Shown here: one piece after another, positions 10,111-20,398 of the stretch
Layout of the letters: each line of letters starts with the position of its first letter
Numbering within the stretch: the first letter of the stretch is position 1
Notes under the pieces: model-generated
Told to the model about the DNA's origin: nothing
Seen by the model: the letters and a program-made list of their open reading frames with translations, nothing else
Databases searched by the model: none
Position numbers and translations under genes: made by a program
Source: Auricularia sp. M13
Lineage: Eukaryota; Basidiomycota; Agaricomycetes; Auriculariales; Auriculariaceae
Reading direction: 5' to 3'
Assembly: GCA_037042915.1 (NCBI GenBank)
Contig: CM073195.1
Location: forward strand, 3,348,001-3,412,000
DNA length: 64,000 nucleotides

Positions 10111-12021
10111 ATGTTGCGCTGGCTCTCGCCCATCGTGAAGCGCGGCGTGCGCGCCGCCCACAATGCTGCTGCTGCTGCTGCAGGGTCATTCGCGCCGCCG
10201 CTCAAGGGCGTGCGCATCCTGGACTTGACGCGCGTGCTGGCCGGCCCGACGGCGACGATGCTGCTCGCCGACCTGGGGTAAGTCTCAGAGTATGTGTATG
10301 TACTGTGCTCAATGCGAGTTGCTGCTGCAGCGCAGATGTGATCAAGGTCGAGGAGCCCACGCGCGGCGACGATACGCGTTGGTGGCAGAGTTCCAGTTGC
10401 GCTGGGAGCTCTGTATCTGAGTATGCATATGCTGCGCAGGATCGTGGGCGCCCCCGTCCGCTCCGCTCGCTGAGGACGCGCCGCGGGAGGCGAGCCACCT
10501 CCCGCCCGAGAGCGCGTACTTCCTCGCGGTGAATCGCAATAAGCGCTCGCTGACGCTCGACCTCAAGCAGCCTGCTGGTCCGCTGTCTCCATCTCCCATA
10601 GTCAATGACATGCTGATCATCATGGCATGTTAGGTCTGAATATTGCGAGACAGCTCGCGCGGAAAGCCGACGTGCTCATCGAGAACTTCATGGTGGGCAA
10701 GCTCGCCAAGATGGGGCTCGGGTACGATGCGCTGCGCGAGACGAACGAGGGGCTCATCTATGTCTCTATCACCGGTGCGAGGCTGTCGCTCCCTCCTTTA
10801 CCTCGTCCGTTAACTTGCAATCTGCACTTAGGGTACGGCCAAACTGGGCCCTATGCGAATGCGGCGGGATACGACGTGATCATCGAGGGCGAGGCGGGGC
10901 TCATGCATATGTGCGGCACTCGCTTTCACTGTCCGTCCTCTCCGCTCGTTCTCAGCCGTGGAAAAGAACAGGAGAACCCGACGGCCCGCCGTGCAAGGTC
11001 GGTGTCGCCGCGACGGACATCGCCACGGGACTGTACGCCCACGGCGCGGTGCTCGCCGCGCTGCTCGCGCGCCAGAAGACGGGAAAGGGGTGCTTTATTG
11101 ACTGTAACCTCTTTGAGAGCCAGGTACTATAATATTTCCCATCCCAATTCCCATTTCTCACTAGCGGTCTGATGTCTGACCGCGCGGCGCGTGCACTGGC
11201 AGATCGCAGGGCTGGCCAACATCGCGTCCAACTACCTCATCGCCGGCGCCGAGGCGGGGCGCCACGGCACGGCGCACCCGAGCATCGTGCCCTACCAGGT
11301 GTTCCCGTGCAAGGACGGGTTCATCATGATTGGCGCGGGGAATAACAAGCAGGTGCGTCTCCTGTCTTTTTTTTTTTTTTCTTTTTTTTTGCCACGATGG
11401 GAAAATCTAAGGGGGAGAACGACAGTTTGCGACGTTTGCGACGCACATCCTCGAGGACGCGTCGCTCGCGCTCGACCCGCGCTTCTCGACCAACGCCGCG
11501 CGCGTGGCGAACCGCGAGACGCTCGTGCGCGTGATCGAGGACAAGATGCGGACTCAAGGCCGCGAGTACTGGCTGGAGAAGTTCCGCGGGCTTGGGTGGG
11601 CGCAGGACTTGTGGATCGGGCGTGGCTGACTGTGTACTGTGTGTGGAACAGGATACCGTACGGCCCGATCAACAATATCAGGCAGACGTTCGAGCATCCG
11701 CAGGCTGTGGCGCGCGGCGTCGTGCAGGAGGTCGAGGTTCGTCGTCTCACGCAGCGCCTTTTTTTTTTTGGTTTGGGGGGCGCTCATGTAGGTTTGGTAG
11801 CATCCTCGAGCAGGAAAGATTAAGCTGGTTGGGCCAGCTGTCTCCTATGACGGACGGAAGATGCCTATTGAGCGGCCGCCGCCGTGGTTGTCTCAGCACA
11901 CAGACGAAGTGAGCCATCATCGCTGCCATAAATTGCCGTCTCACTGGTTCTTCAGATTCTTAGGGAGCTTGGGTATGATGACAGTGAGATAGCAGAGCTG
12001 AGACTGCAGAAGGTCGTTTGA
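10111..12021 (+). CDS. SUGCT: Class III (CaiB/BaiF) CoA-transferase, SUGCT-like, probably mitochondrial
   Basis: Eleven exons: 10111..10277, 10331..10377, 10440..10577, 10634..10774, 10832..10910, 10967..11123, 11203..11352, 11426..11595, 11652..11736, 11801..11908 and 11956..12021. Together they give 435 residues, close to the ~445 of animal succinyl-CoA:glutarate Co-A transferase. The N-terminus ([16 protein letters not shown]) is basic and amphipathic like a mitochondrial presequence. Family motifs are [74 protein letters not shown] (the Asp is the expected catalytic carboxylate) and GPINN. Such enzymes re-activate glutarate to glutaryl-CoA with succinyl-CoA. The donor of intron 2 is an unusual GTTGGT. 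The 3' end faces the tannase gene 53 bp away. Family is certain; substrate is inferred from similarity. Confidence 0.88.
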
Positions 12022-12074
12022 TCCTCGCTTCTTCTGGAAACAACAAACACTTTTTTCTGTTCGCAGAATTCGGA

Positions 12075-13691
12075 CTAAATGCCGACGCAGCTCCAACTTG
12101 AAGCTTCATTAACCTTCCCGCGTCCGTTGAACTTGGCCTGGGCGGGATAAGGGCACAGCGGTCTCTGGCTCTGCACGCCTTTGCTCGCATCGTCGCCGAC
12201 GAACTTGGTGGCAACGATCTTCTCCGGCGCGCGGCCGTTCTCCACCCAGTCCATGATGGCGAGCAACACGTCGTGCTGCGCGTCCTCGAACCCGGGCACG
12301 CCGTGGTCCGTGCCGGCGATGGCGCTCTGCGCGAAGTACCACGGCGCGGTCGGCGCGCCGCTGCAGTGGCCCATGCCCGGCACGACGAAGAAGCGGTAGA
12401 ACGCGTCGAGCTGCGCCGGCGGGAGCGCCATGGCGCGCTGCACGTGCCGCCGGAAGTACACGCTCGAGCCCGTCGGGATGAGCGGGTCCGCGAGGCCGTG
12501 GTAGTGGATGAGCTTGCCGCCGCGCGCGCGGAAGGCGCCGAGGTCGAACGCGTCGGCGTTCGCGCGCCCCGGGTTGACGCTGTCGGCGAGCTCCACGGTG
12601 GACAGATCGAACGGCGGGAGCGTGCCGTCGCTGCTGTTGAAGAGGAAGTTCTGCAGCCACGAGCTGCCCGCGGGGTGCGGTGCGGTGCCTGCGATGAGCG
12701 GCACGAAGTCTGCGCCGAGCGCGAGCCCGGGGAAGACGAAGGTCTGGTTCGCGTCGACCCAGTCGTGCGTCAGGGTGTACAGCGTGTCGAGCTGCGGCGG
12801 CGTGAGGCAGTTCTCCGTCGCGCCGCGCGCGCAGAGCAGCGTGTCGGGGACGAAGTGGCACCCGTCTGGGTCGCTGATGATCCCGTCCCGCACGCCGTCC
12901 TGCGGGTCGCACTGGCGCAGGATCTCGGCTTCGACTACAGAGAATAGCTGCGCTGAGATGCGGCCCGGGGAGTCGACGGGCAGGTTCTTCAGGCCCACTT
13001 CCTCAGTCCAGGGCTGCAAATGCGTCGTCCACCACGCCGGCGCGCCGATGACGGCACCGTCAAAGTCTCCGGGGAACATCTCGACCTCCTTGAGACCCTG
13101 TCTCCCTCCAGTAGAGCAGCCGGAGTAATACGAGTGCGCGATCGGCCTGCCGTAGAACGCTGCCACAAGCTCTTTCGCGAGGACGACTGAGCCGTGCATG
13201 GCGCGGAAGCCCCAGTCAGTAATACTCTCTGGGCGGTTGAGCGCCCACGCGCCGTCGAAGACAGACGAGTTGTGGCCGGTATCAGTCGCGAGAGCCGCGA
13301 AGCCGTAATGCGCGAAGATGCCCATGTCGGGCCAATTGATTCCACCGCCAAAGCCACCGTTGCCTGCCGTCATCATGCGGCCATTCCACGCTCCGTTCTC
13401 CGTGGGAAGCAGCAGCCCGAAGTTGAAGCTGGACGACGGTGAGGAGACGACGTTCACCGTCAGCACGCACGACGCGGGCAGGCCTGTGGCATTCTGGGGG
13501 AACTCGAGATTGCCATCTCCGAAGGAGCCATTGACGGGGATAGGAATCGCATGCGTCAGAGTTGCCCCGGACGGAAGAAGGTGCGAAATGGCTGTGCTTG
13601 AGCATTCCAGACGTTTAAACGACTCGGCGGGGGAAAGCATATCAGCTGCGACAAACCCCGCCCCGATGAACGGAGCCAGAGACGAGATCAT
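12075..13691 (-). CDS. Secreted tannase / feruloyl esterase family hydrolase
   Basis: One exon of 538 codons from the ATG at 13691 (MISSLAPFIGAGFVAAD). The frame stays open 92 codons further up to 13967, but that extension is not conserved-looking; starting at 13691 gives a plausible hydrophobic N-terminus for secretion. The catalytic triad of the family is visible: Ser ~193 in GCSTGGRQG, Asp ~402 in GLADPLIPTG and His ~442 in PGMGHCSGAP. The Cys next to Ser and the Cys after His form the diagnostic CS-D-HC disulfide. A calcium-site-like D-P-Q-D-G-V-R-D-G-I-I-S-D-P-D-G segment lies near 260-275. These enzymes split phenolic esters such as gallate or ferulate from plant material. It is tail-to-tail with the CoA-transferase gene. 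Whether it is a tannase or a feruloyl esterase cannot be decided from sequence alone. Confidence 0.92.
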   Translation of the reverse strand: MISSLAPFIGAGFVAADMLSPAESFKRLECSSTAISHLLPSGATLTHAIPIPVNGSFGDGNLEFPQNATGLPASCVLTVNVVSSPSSSFNFGLLLPTENGAWNGRMMTAGNGGFGGGINWPDMGIFAHYGFAALATDTGHNSSVFDGAWALNRPESITDWGFRAMHGSVVLAKELVAAFYGRPIAHSYYSGCSTGGRQGLKEVEMFPGDFDGAVIGAPAWWTTHLQPWTEEVGLKNLPVDSPGRISAQLFSVVEAEILRQCDPQDGVRDGIISDPDGCHFVPDTLLCARGATENCLTPPQLDTLYTLTHDWVDANQTFVFPGLALGADFVPLIAGTAPHPAGSSWLQNFLFNSSDGTLPPFDLSTVELADSVNPGRANADAFDLGAFRARGGKLIHYHGLADPLIPTGSSVYFRRHVQRAMALPPAQLDAFYRFFVVPGMGHCSGAPTAPWYFAQSAIAGTDHGVPGFEDAQHDVLLAIMDWVENGRAPEKIVATKFVGDDASKGVQSQRPLCPYPAQAKFNGRGKVNEASSWSCVGI

Positions 13692-14157
13692 GCGGAATGG
13701 TACGCTGCAGCTGATGGTGGTCAGAGGGAGGGACTGGGGTCTACAAAGAATGCACGGCTCACTTGCAATTTCATTCGGAAGAGATCTAAGAATATTGGTC
13801 ACCTGTTCGCTCATGCATGCTCTAGGAGCATAGTTTATCCTGTTTTGGAGAATATTCCCCATAGGAGATGTTCTCAGAGACCGGTGAGGAGGGTGGGGCA
13901 GTTCAGCACGAGCAAATGTGCAGATCGCGCCAGTCCTGACAGAACCAGAGATGAGTTTCCTGAACACTTCTTGCCGAGTATCGCCAGTGCAGATGAGAGA
14001 ACGTCATGTCAATATTATTAAGATTGAGGCGATGGTCCAAATACCATCGGTGGTATTTTGGTGCATTGGAAGATTTTATGTTTGACAGAAATTGCCTCTG
14101 GGATGATGACTCCTCACAGCTGTACGCTGTATAAGTATTGAGGAATTTTTGTTCCAA
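13692..14157. other. Intergenic region upstream of the tannase gene
   Basis: 466 bp between the tannase start and the tRNA. The minus strand reads open in the tannase frame to 13967, so an alternative upstream start cannot be excluded. No other gene is seen. Confidence 0.5.
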
Positions 14158-14257
14158 GGGAAATTAGCGCAGTTGGTTAGCGCGTAGGTCTCATATCGCA
14201 TGAGAGTCTTACAGACTTGTAATCCTAAGGCCGTGAGTTCGAGTCTCACATTTCCCA
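14158..14257 (+). tRNA. tRNA-Met(CAT), elongator type, with a 26-nt intron
   Basis: The 100-nt gene folds as a tRNA. GGGAAAT pairs perfectly with ATTTCCC (acceptor), GCGC with GCGC (D stem), and GTGAG with CTCAC (T stem, loop TTCGAGT). The anticodon arm is TAGGT-CTCATAA-TCCTA with anticodon CAT; its one U-U mismatch and the AGG variable-loop start are also found in yeast elongator tRNA-Met. The intron (14196..14221) sits at the canonical place, one base 3' of the anticodon, and begins with ATGAG-containing sequence complementary to the CTCAT of the anticodon. The mature length is 74 nt including discriminator A. The A box (TAGCGCAGTTGG) and B box (AGTTCGAGTCT) internal promoters are present. 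Confidence 0.93.
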
Positions 14258-14262
14258 TTGAA

Positions 14263-14266
14263 TTTT
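14263..14266 (+). terminator. Pol III terminator of the tRNA
   Basis: A run of four T begins six bases after the tRNA 3' end, the usual signal for RNA polymerase III termination. A longer T6 run follows at about 14323 as a back-up. Confidence 0.6.
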
Positions 14267-14492
14267 GCACATCAACAAGCCAAGGACGCGCTGAGTAGGT
14301 TACAAGTCGGTCAAATTCTCTCCTTTTTTCCCTCTAATTGATTTTCAACGATATTTTCCTGTCTTCTCGACCTGAGCCTGTTAAATGCTCATACATCACG
14401 AGCTTTTATACCTAATACCGGCGACTTGTCGGCACTGATTTGTGGACGGCCGAACCCGCGTCTTTCTTTCCAACACATCGAGCTGCGGCAGC

Positions 14493-15497
14493 ATGAGCGT
14501 TCGCGTCCTATCTGCTTCTGAGGTGGACAACGTTGTGAAGACGCTGTCTCTTCAGGACTTGATGGATCTCATGGGACGTGTCTTCGCGACATTGTCAACG
14601 ACTGCGCCGCTCATTCAATGCCCACACCGTGTGTCTCTCAAGATGCCAGAGCATACAGCACTCGTGATGCCTGGTCGGGTAGATGGCATGGGAACCGCTC
14701 TCAAGGTTGTGTCTGTTCCTGCTCGCGGCGCTGGGCTCCCAGCGTCCATCATTGTGCTCGACGAATCTACTGGCGCCATAAAGGCCCTCCTGAACGGCGG
14801 AAAGCTTACCGCCTTGCGCACGGCGGCGGGATCTGCGCTTGCTACGCGTCTAATACTAGGAACATCTGCTCAGCCTACGGTCCTTGTCGCGTTCGGCGCA
14901 GGCGCTCAAATTCGCGCGCACGTCCGTCTGCTGCTTGAGCTGTACCCATCCTTGTGCTCCTGCACGATTGTCAATCGCACATCTAACGAACGGGTGGCAT
15001 CTCTCATCCAAGATCTCTCGTCAACTCACACTACACGGCGATTCACTGCCGTCGTTCAGGCGGACCATGGGGCAGTTCAATCTGCCGTTCGCGCGGCCCA
15101 TATTTTGGTCACTGCTACGAGCTCCACCCAGCCTCTGTTTGAAAACGAATGGGTGCAATCAGGAGCCCACATCATCCTCGTCGGAAGCTACAAACCTGAA
15201 ATGCACGAGGCACCGGACGCCCTCATCCGTCGGGCCAAATGCGTTGTGGTCGACTCTCGCGATGCATGCGCAATCGAAGCTGGCGAGCTCATCAGCGCCG
15301 GACTTGCACGTGAAGCCATGATAGAAGTTGGCGAGCTCGTCGGAGCGGCCAATGTCGACAGCTTGCGTGACAGACTCGGGGATGTGACGATCTTCAAGAG
15401 CGTAGGCGTCGCAGCTCAAGACGTCGCGATTGCTTGCTCCGTCGTCGAACGAGCAGAGAACCTTCGCATAGGTCACCTGCTTGACTTTGACGCCTAA
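14493..15497 (+). CDS. Ornithine cyclodeaminase / mu-crystallin family protein
   Basis: A single exon of 334 residues. The ATG at 14493 (MSVRVLSASEVDNVV) matches the family's normal N-terminus; an in-frame ATG at 14442 would add 17 unconserved residues. The domain is seen throughout: a substrate-binding RVSLKMPEHTALVMPGR region, a GGKLTALRTAAGSALAT stretch, the Rossmann dinucleotide-binding GAGAQIRAH near residue 136, LVTATSSTQPLF, GSYKPEMHE and a C-terminal FKSVGVAAQDVA. Members use NAD(P) to convert ornithine to proline, or reduce cyclic ketimines of the lysine/pipecolate pathway (mu-crystallin type), or make alanine dehydrogenase-like reactions. Sequence alone does not decide which. It is intron-less, unlike most neighbours, which is also common for fungal copies of this family. 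Confidence 0.9.
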   Translation: MSVRVLSASEVDNVVKTLSLQDLMDLMGRVFATLSTTAPLIQCPHRVSLKMPEHTALVMPGRVDGMGTALKVVSVPARGAGLPASIIVLDESTGAIKALLNGGKLTALRTAAGSALATRLILGTSAQPTVLVAFGAGAQIRAHVRLLLELYPSLCSCTIVNRTSNERVASLIQDLSSTHTTRRFTAVVQADHGAVQSAVRAAHILVTATSSTQPLFENEWVQSGAHIILVGSYKPEMHEAPDALIRRAKCVVVDSRDACAIEAGELISAGLAREAMIEVGELVGAANVDSLRDRLGDVTIFKSVGVAAQDVAIACSVVERAENLRIGHLLDFDA

Positions 15498-16047
15498 CTT
15501 GGACTATCCCATTCACCCCCAACCGGGATTGTCTCGGAGACATGCTGTCTCCGTGCAGTGAAGTACACCCCTTCGTTTACCGCATACGTCTTCTGATCAC
15601 CCCATCTGTGATTACGCAGCGTCTGGCGAATTTGCGGCGCAGTTACAATTTCACTTCCGCTCCCACGCTGTTCTGAGTGCATCACGGTGCCGCGTCTTAC
15701 CTGGCTACCTCATATTCCTCGACTCACATCCTTTGAAATGCTCCGTGCTGCAATTAGAACCTGGACCTGCCAATGGCTGCCCCATGCTCCGCGTCCATAA
15801 AGATTCAAATATTGCCTGCTTTCCGAGCCGTCACTCGCAAGTACGGCTCAGAATTGGCCTCAAGCAGCGAATTCAAAACTTGAATCCGGCTCCTTGAGAT
15901 TCCCGCCGAAATTGCTGCGTATGGCACTCTTCCATCATGATCACTTTCCCTTCTTGAGCACTGCGCGCTGCGTATGGAAGTGCACCGCTCCTTTCTCTCC
16001 CACATAAAAGTCGGGTTGGCGCTCTTGAAAACCTGAGCTCCACATCC
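15498..16047. other. Intergenic, promoter of the TAP-like hydrolase
   Basis: 550 bp between two plus-strand genes. It is not obviously coding. A TATA-like element lies at its right end (16003..16010). Confidence 0.5.
16003..16010 (+). promoter_or_regulatory. TATA-like box of the TAP-like hydrolase gene
   Basis: CATAAAAG occurs 38-45 bases before the ATG at 16048, a plausible TATA position. It is preceded by a CT-rich tract (about 15987-16000), a common feature of basidiomycete core promoters. Confidence 0.4.
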
Positions 16048-17904
16048 ATGCTGCTCTTGGCCGGTCTATTCTTTGCAGCGCCAGCCTTCGGACTGTTCGG
16101 CGAGCCTCGTTACAGTCCGATTCAGAAGCGCGATTCTACACCTTTCGACTGGTACGCAGTGAGTGCATTCTTCGATGCCTGGAACTGTTTTTATTGTCTG
16201 TTGCCTTAAGCTAGAGTCTTCGGATAACATTACCTGGACGCCGTGCTTCGACGGCCAGCAGTGTGCGCGCCTGAACTTGCCTTTGGACCATGCGTCCCCG
16301 GACGGTCCAAAGATTCAGGTCGCTCTCGAGATGATCCCAGCGACTGACAAGGAAAACTATCGTGGTATGTTCTTGACCTCGTCTAACAACCTTCTTCTCA
16401 TAAACAATCGTAGGCACTATCATCGTAAACCCCGGGGGGCCAGGCGGCGCTGGAACCGACCATATGCAAGCGTATGGCCCTTACCTCGTCAATATCTTCG
16501 GACCGCAGTTCGACATTCTCTCGTTCGACCCGCGAGGCATCGGGGCGACCACTCCTCGCGCGGACTGCTTCCCTCCTGAGGACCTGGGCACGTGGCTTGG
16601 CTCAGAGGTCGTGGCTCTTCGTGAAAATGGGACCAGTATACCTAAGGCTATGGCTCGTAATCAGCTACGCGGCGCGGCGTGCCAATTAGCACTCGGCGGT
16701 AATGGAAAACAGAGACCGAGCGGGAGTGTCGAAGACTGGGGCGCGGGCCGATTCATGGACACAGCGAGCGTTGCCACCGACATGTTGCGCATCGTCGAGA
16801 AGCTCGGCCAGGAAAAGCTGCAATACTATGGCATCGTGAGTTTTGATGCTCTTGCGTACATCCCGTCTCGCGGCTGACAATAGATTTTAGAGCTATGGAA
16901 CGGTGCTCGGACAGTACTTCGCCGCTATGTACCCTGACAAGGTAGGCCGTCTGATCATTGACGGCGTGATCGATGGCGTCAAATGGCAGCGCGGCGAGAC
17001 CTGGGCCATGGTCGAGGACGCCGATCATGTTATGGACGAGTTCTACAAGGACTGCTCGCTCGCTGGACCGGAGAAGTGCAGTATATGGGAGGAAACTCCC
17101 GCTGCTGTGGCCGCTCGCGTCGACCGAATCATGGACGACCTCAGGAAGAACCCCATCTCCGTACCCAACCCTCCCGGCGAGCCTACCGTCATCACTGAGG
17201 ATATCGTCACCTCAGTCATCTGGCGCACCGGACTCTACTTTCCCCTCAGCGGATTCCCCTTGATTGACACCATTGTTCGCGCTCTGGAGACGCGGGACTT
17301 GGCAACGGGTGCCCCTTCTCCAGCGCCTGTCGACTACGTGAACATGTCACCGTGGCTGCGCCCGTCGGAAGCTTTCGTGGCGGTATCCTGCTCAGACTTC
17401 CCTCCCCTCAACGCTTCTTACGCGGACGCCGTCAAGACAGTCAGGAAGGCCACTGCTCTCTCGCGCTGGGGCGGGCCGCTCGTCTTCACCCGTCTCCGCG
17501 TCGAATGCGGTGGCTGGAAGATTCGCGCGCAATATCGCTATACTGACCCGATCTCCGGGAAGCTCAGTGTGCCAGCGCTCGTCGTGTCGAACCTGTACGA
17601 TCCCGTGACGCCGCTCTCTGCCGCGCAGGCCGTTGCATCACGCTTCGGTATGGGCCTTCTTGTGCAGAACGCGCCGGGACATTGCGCGTTCTTCTCGCTT
17701 TCGAAGTGCGCGTCGGCCGCGATGAAGGTGTACATGATCGACGGGACGCTGCCGGACGAGGGCACCGTCTGTGAGCCCGACGAGATCCCCCTCGTTGGGC
17801 CGCGAAGGCGACGACGACTGAGTAATCTCTTTGACGATCTTGATACGAATGAATTTTTTGCTCGAAATGGACCTGCCATTACCAACAAACTGTATAATCA
17901 GTAA
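16048..17904 (+). CDS. Secreted TAP-like alpha/beta hydrolase (S33-type peptidase), complete copy
   Basis: Exons 16048..16158, 16211..16364, 16414..16835 and 16891..17904 encode 566 residues. An N-terminal signal peptide (MLLLAGLFFAAPAFG) indicates secretion. Motifs: oxyanion NPGGPGGAG at ~94-102, DPRGIGATTP, nucleophile Ser ~230 in GISYGT (created across the last splice), acid Asp ~466 in NLYDPVTPL and base His ~493 in APGHC. The C-terminal TAP-like lid domain is present. It resembles tripeptidyl aminopeptidases of actinobacteria and many fungal secreted hydrolases. The partial gene at 1..1531 and the relic at 28465..28985 are paralogues. The first copy shares long identical DNA near the DMLRIVEKLGQEKLQ codons, pointing to recent duplication or gene conversion. 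It is tail-to-tail with ASK1. Confidence 0.93.
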
Positions 17905-18098
17905 ACTGCACGTGAAGCAACTAGATAATGTTACCCTAAGTATTGTCGCTTTCTTATGAGCCCAGAGAAAGGAGTAGAACCGTGCTCTACAGACGCCGGA
18001 CAGAACCAGCCAAATGATGCAAGACACGTGAATGGATGATTGCAATACAGTACGGCTGACAAGACTACGGTGTCGTCGAGTATTGTCGTCGAAATGCA

Positions 18099-20110
18099 TC
18101 AATCATGTATATCCAGGTGGTAATCCGGACGTCGCCCTGCCCAAGGTGTCGGACTCTGCTCGACGGACGGCATGACCTCTTCCGAGGTCGCCGGGTCCAG
18201 AGTCTCGCGCAGGAGCTCTGTACCGTGGATATGCAGCGGGCCCTCGCTGGGCCGCGCAGCAACATGACGAGCACCGAATATAGTGTCCGTCGCCTCACCG
18301 CCTCCGCCAGCGTCGTCATCGAAGTCGTCGTCGAAGTCGCGGTTCATCGGCTGGACGACAGGCGGCGTGACGGGCACGCCGCCCATAAAGTCGAAATCAG
18401 CCGAGTCGTCTGAGTCGTCCGCATTGACATGCGAATCGTAGATAGGCATAGCGGTGCCAGGCGCGGGCGGCGCGCTCAACCACTCGGTGTCGGAGTCGGA
18501 CCCGTCGGCGTCGGCGCCCGCGTCCTCGGAGCCGAAGAGCGCGCCGTAATGCGCGTTCGGGTAGCCCGGCGTGCGCGGCAGCTCGAACGACGGGCCGGCG
18601 CTGCTCTCGCTCGACGTGGCGCCGGCGAGCACGACCATGCTGCCCTCGACGCTGTCCTTCTTCGCGCGCAGCCGCCCGGGCGTGCCGTGCAGCACGGGCG
18701 GCCACAGTGCGCCCGCCACGCCCATCGACGGCCGCGCGCGCGACGTCTCCGCGATCAGGCCCTGCGACACGCGCTGCGCCGCGACGGGCGCGGGCGCGCG
18801 CGAGAGCCGCACGTCCGACGGGCGCGTGAAGCGCAGCGTCACCGGCGGCGACATCCCCGCGGGCAGCGCGTCCTCCTCGTCGTCGGTGGATGTGTCGTAG
18901 TCCGGCTCCGGCGGCTGCTCCTCGCGCAGGTCGACGATGCCGTTCCACTGCTTCTGCGCCGACCACGGGTTCTTCTTCGGGCTCGGGGCGGTGCGGCGCG
19001 GCGAAGATTGCGGAGGTGCTGCAGAGGATAGGAGGAGGTTGCGGCGGAAGATGTTCTCCCGCAGAGGCGTCGCCTTGCCTTTGCCTTTGCTCTTGTCGGC
19101 GCCGCGTGGTGAGTGGAATACAGGCCGGTCGAAAAATGCGGAGGAGTTTGTAGTCGTGGTGGAAGCAGTGGTGTCCCCGGCAGCGGGCGGCGGTCGTAAA
19201 ATCATGGGTGTAACGTGGATCGGGGGAGAGAATGAAGGACCAGAGGACTCTGATGTGTCCTTGAATTCCACAGCCGGCTTCAGTCTCGGCTTCAGCATCC
19301 CGGGGGAGCGAGGCTTCAACCGTGGCAATGACATGCGCGATTTGGCCTGTGACGGCGGAGCGGGAGGTTTGGGTTGCGCTGCAGCGGGACGCGGCTCGTC
19401 GAGACGCAGGCTACTCATCTGCCTGTCGAGCCTCGAGAATGGCGATTCCATCGAAGCGGCCCATGATGACTCGGGTGTGGGATTCGCTGTAGGGCCCAGC
19501 TGCGATCTGGACAGTAACGGCGTCGAAGATGTGGGTGGCGGCTGGAACGACATATCGGTCTGCGCAGTGTGGAAGGACTGCCCATGGTCTTCCTGTCCAG
19601 CATCTTCGTCGCGGGTTTCGGCCTCCGAGTCCGTGTGCGTGGCGGTAATAGTGCGATCGTTGGAGGCGTTGGGCGTTGATAAATTGGCGTCCATGCGCAT
19701 GCGAACTTGAGCGCTGGCTTGGAAGAACGATATCCAAAACTAAAACGCGTCAGATTGCGCACGTAGAACCGGCTTTATTGAACTCACCCGGGCAGCATCG
19801 CGAATGGGCTCTGAGGCGACCGCATACCGCTTGATGGCAGGGAGCAAGCGCGTTGTGATTAGATGGTGAATGGCCGCGAAGTTCTCGTCCAGATTCTGCG
19901 TACGGTGTCCGATATCAGCATTATCCAAACTTGCAAGACAGAACTACGTGCCTGGAGCTTGATAGTAATAAGCTGCTCGATCTGTTCAAGCTGCTCGGAT
20001 GCGGGCGCGGTAGTGTCCAGTCCGGGGACCACGATATCATGCGCGTCGGGCGTGGGGACCCATCGCGGCGGAAGCGGCGTTGGCGGTTCTGGGATGGTCG
20101 CGTCTTTCAT
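18099..20110 (-). CDS. ASK1: DASH/Dam1 kinetochore complex subunit Ask1
   Basis: Exons complement(join(18099..19739,19788..19895,19952..20110)) encode 635 residues. The N-terminal ~110 residues are the Ask1 domain: EQLEQIEQLITIKLQ, then NLDENFAAIHHLIT, then LPAIKRYAVASEPIRDAA, then FWISFFQASAQVR. The remaining ~520 residues are disordered, rich in S/T-P sites, and contain acidic DFDDDFDDD near the end; in yeast the corresponding tail is phosphorylated by Cdk and Ipl1. DASH couples kinetochores to microtubule plus ends in mitosis and is fungus-specific. The first intron (19896..19951) has a GC donor (CAG|GCACGT); no GT in reach keeps the frame. The start at MKDATIP is chosen because the open frame upstream (to 20191) is not Ask1-like. 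Confidence 0.9.
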
Positions 20111-20398
20111 CGGTCCAGCGTGTCGCGTTCTGGAAGACAGCAAGTTGATAAAGCGGAGTTTGAAGCGAGATTCAACGCGTCTCGGTATCATCCAGGCCTT
20201 CTGGTCAAGGCTAGGATCTGTACCAAGAATTACAAGCGTGGATGTTCAAGGGCAATGAAAGGTAGCGTCCAAGAGTCGGAATTCGAGCCGAGCCTGGACT
20301 GCACTCAATATTTACAATACACTGTATTGGGGATGTGCATCGTCCACTCTATGTACATCGCCGCTTTTATTAATTCATCATCTCGATGGTTAATGCAA

